From: Chitinophagaceae bacterium
GTDB lineage: Bacteria > Bacteroidota > Bacteroidia > Chitinophagales > Chitinophagaceae
DNA: 14,665 bases
Reading direction: 5' to 3'
Assembly (NCBI GenBank): GCA_003167015.1
Contig: PMUF01000424.1
Location: 1-14,665, forward strand
Numbering within the stretch: position 1 is the first letter of the stretch; every line of letters starts with the position of its first letter. Both the position numbers and the translations under genes were made by a program. The notes under the pieces were generated by a model. It searched no databases, was not told the origin of the DNA, and was given only the letters and a program-made list of their open reading frames with translations. Shown here piece after piece: positions 14,198 through 14,665 of the stretch.

Positions 14198-14665
14198 CTA
14201 TTTGGAGAAATTGTCGACTTCGATAATAGCATCGGCAAAGGCCTTAGGCGCTTCCTGTGGCAGATTGTGGCCTACACCGCCCGTAATGATGTGGTTGGCA
14301 TATTTGCTCGAGAACTTATTACGATAGGCTGAGGGGTCCGGCGCATGTGCCGCCCCATTGGCATCCCCTTCAAGGGTGACCGTGGGCACGGTGATGGTCG
14401 AAATGGCGGCAATCCGCTTTTCCAGGTCGTCATATTTTGCCTCACCTTCTGCAAGACCGATCCGCCAGCGATAGTTATGAATGACAATGGCAACATGGTC
14501 AGGGTTTTCAAATGACGCTGCAGAACGGTCATAGGTGGTATCGTCGAAGTTCCACTTCGGCGATGCAGTCTGCCAAATCAGCTTATTGAAATCGTGCCGG
14601 TATTCGTCGTAACCGGCTCGGCCGATTTCCGTGGCGAAATAGAATTGGTACCACCATTGGAGCTC
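14198..14665 (-). CDS. Alpha/beta hydrolase, C-terminal part (5' end outside window)
   Basis: The frame is open from the right edge for 155 codons to the TAG at 14198. The fragment contains the cap and C-terminal core of an alpha/beta-hydrolase fold enzyme: QFYFATEIGRAGYDEYRHDFNKLIWQ, SPKWNFDD, HVAIVIHNYRWRIGLAEGEAKYD, then VPTVTLEGDANGA (fragment residue Asp101, in the position of the family's catalytic acid) and ITGGVGHNLPQEAPKAF (His133, the likely catalytic His). The nucleophile and oxyanion loop must lie in the missing N-terminus, so the esterase, epoxide hydrolase or dehalogenase identity cannot be settled. No membrane segment is in the visible part. It is upstream of the lipocalin-like gene on the same strand. 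Confidence 0.88.
   Translation of the reverse strand, partial: ELQWWYQFYFATEIGRAGYDEYRHDFNKLIWQTASPKWNFDDTTYDRSAASFENPDHVAIVIHNYRWRIGLAEGEAKYDDLEKRIAAISTITVPTVTLEGDANGAAHAPDPSAYRNKFSSKYANHIITGGVGHNLPQEAPKAFADAIIEVDNFSK

Noticed and set aside
1..14665. tRNA, rRNA, CRISPR, transposon ends or phage genes
   Set aside because: No cloverleaf, regularly spaced repeat array, transposase motif or terminal inverted repeat was seen on reading either strand.

Overview
The window looks like chromosome from a Bacteroidota bacterium, most likely a member of the Chitinophagaceae or a close relative. The evidence is a SusC/SusD pair, a second TonB-dependent receptor of the carboxypeptidase-regulatory-like/OMP beta-barrel type, a LytS/LytTR two-component system, a surface lipoprotein with a Lys-Lys-Asp sequence after the lipidated Cys, and a TAnnTTTG-type -7 box directly before a start codon. 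No tRNA, rRNA, CRISPR array, transposase or phage gene was seen, and no stretch of 300 bases lacks a gene.

Left part (1-5496). A TonB-dependent receptor gene runs off the left edge on the minus strand. It is divergent, across a 166-base spacer containing several short palindromes, from an overlapping LytS-type histidine kinase and LytTR response regulator pair. Next comes an A+T-richer ORF (3553-4191) that appears to be a chimera: the first ~60 residues of a Crp/Fnr cyclic-nucleotide-binding domain joined in frame to the C-terminal half of a catalase-like haem protein. A GNAT acetyltransferase follows, convergent with a DUF2625 protein carrying a signal peptide.

Right part (5512-14665), all on the minus strand. 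Read 5' to 3', the order is: alpha/beta hydrolase (N-terminus outside the window), exported lipocalin-like protein, membrane-anchored hypothetical protein (TTG start), AhpD/carboxymuconolactone-decarboxylase-like protein C, MFS transporter, AhpD-like B, AhpD-like A, SusC, SusD, then a strong intrinsic terminator at 5512-5551. Gaps inside the block from AhpD-C to SusD are 5-47 bases, so these six genes are probably one operon.

The most interesting item is this six-gene operon. It combines three paralogous CxxC AhpD-like proteins, an inner-membrane MFS permease resembling aromatic-acid/sialate-type symporters, and an outer-membrane SusCD importer, with no glycoside hydrolase in sight. It reads as an outer membrane to inner membrane to cytosol route for a small molecule rather than a polysaccharide utilisation locus. 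The substrate cannot be told from the sequence. All three AhpD-like proteins keep the Glu, both Cys and the distal His of the AhpD relay at exact spacing, but carry an aromatic residue where mycobacterial AhpD has the His between the cysteines.
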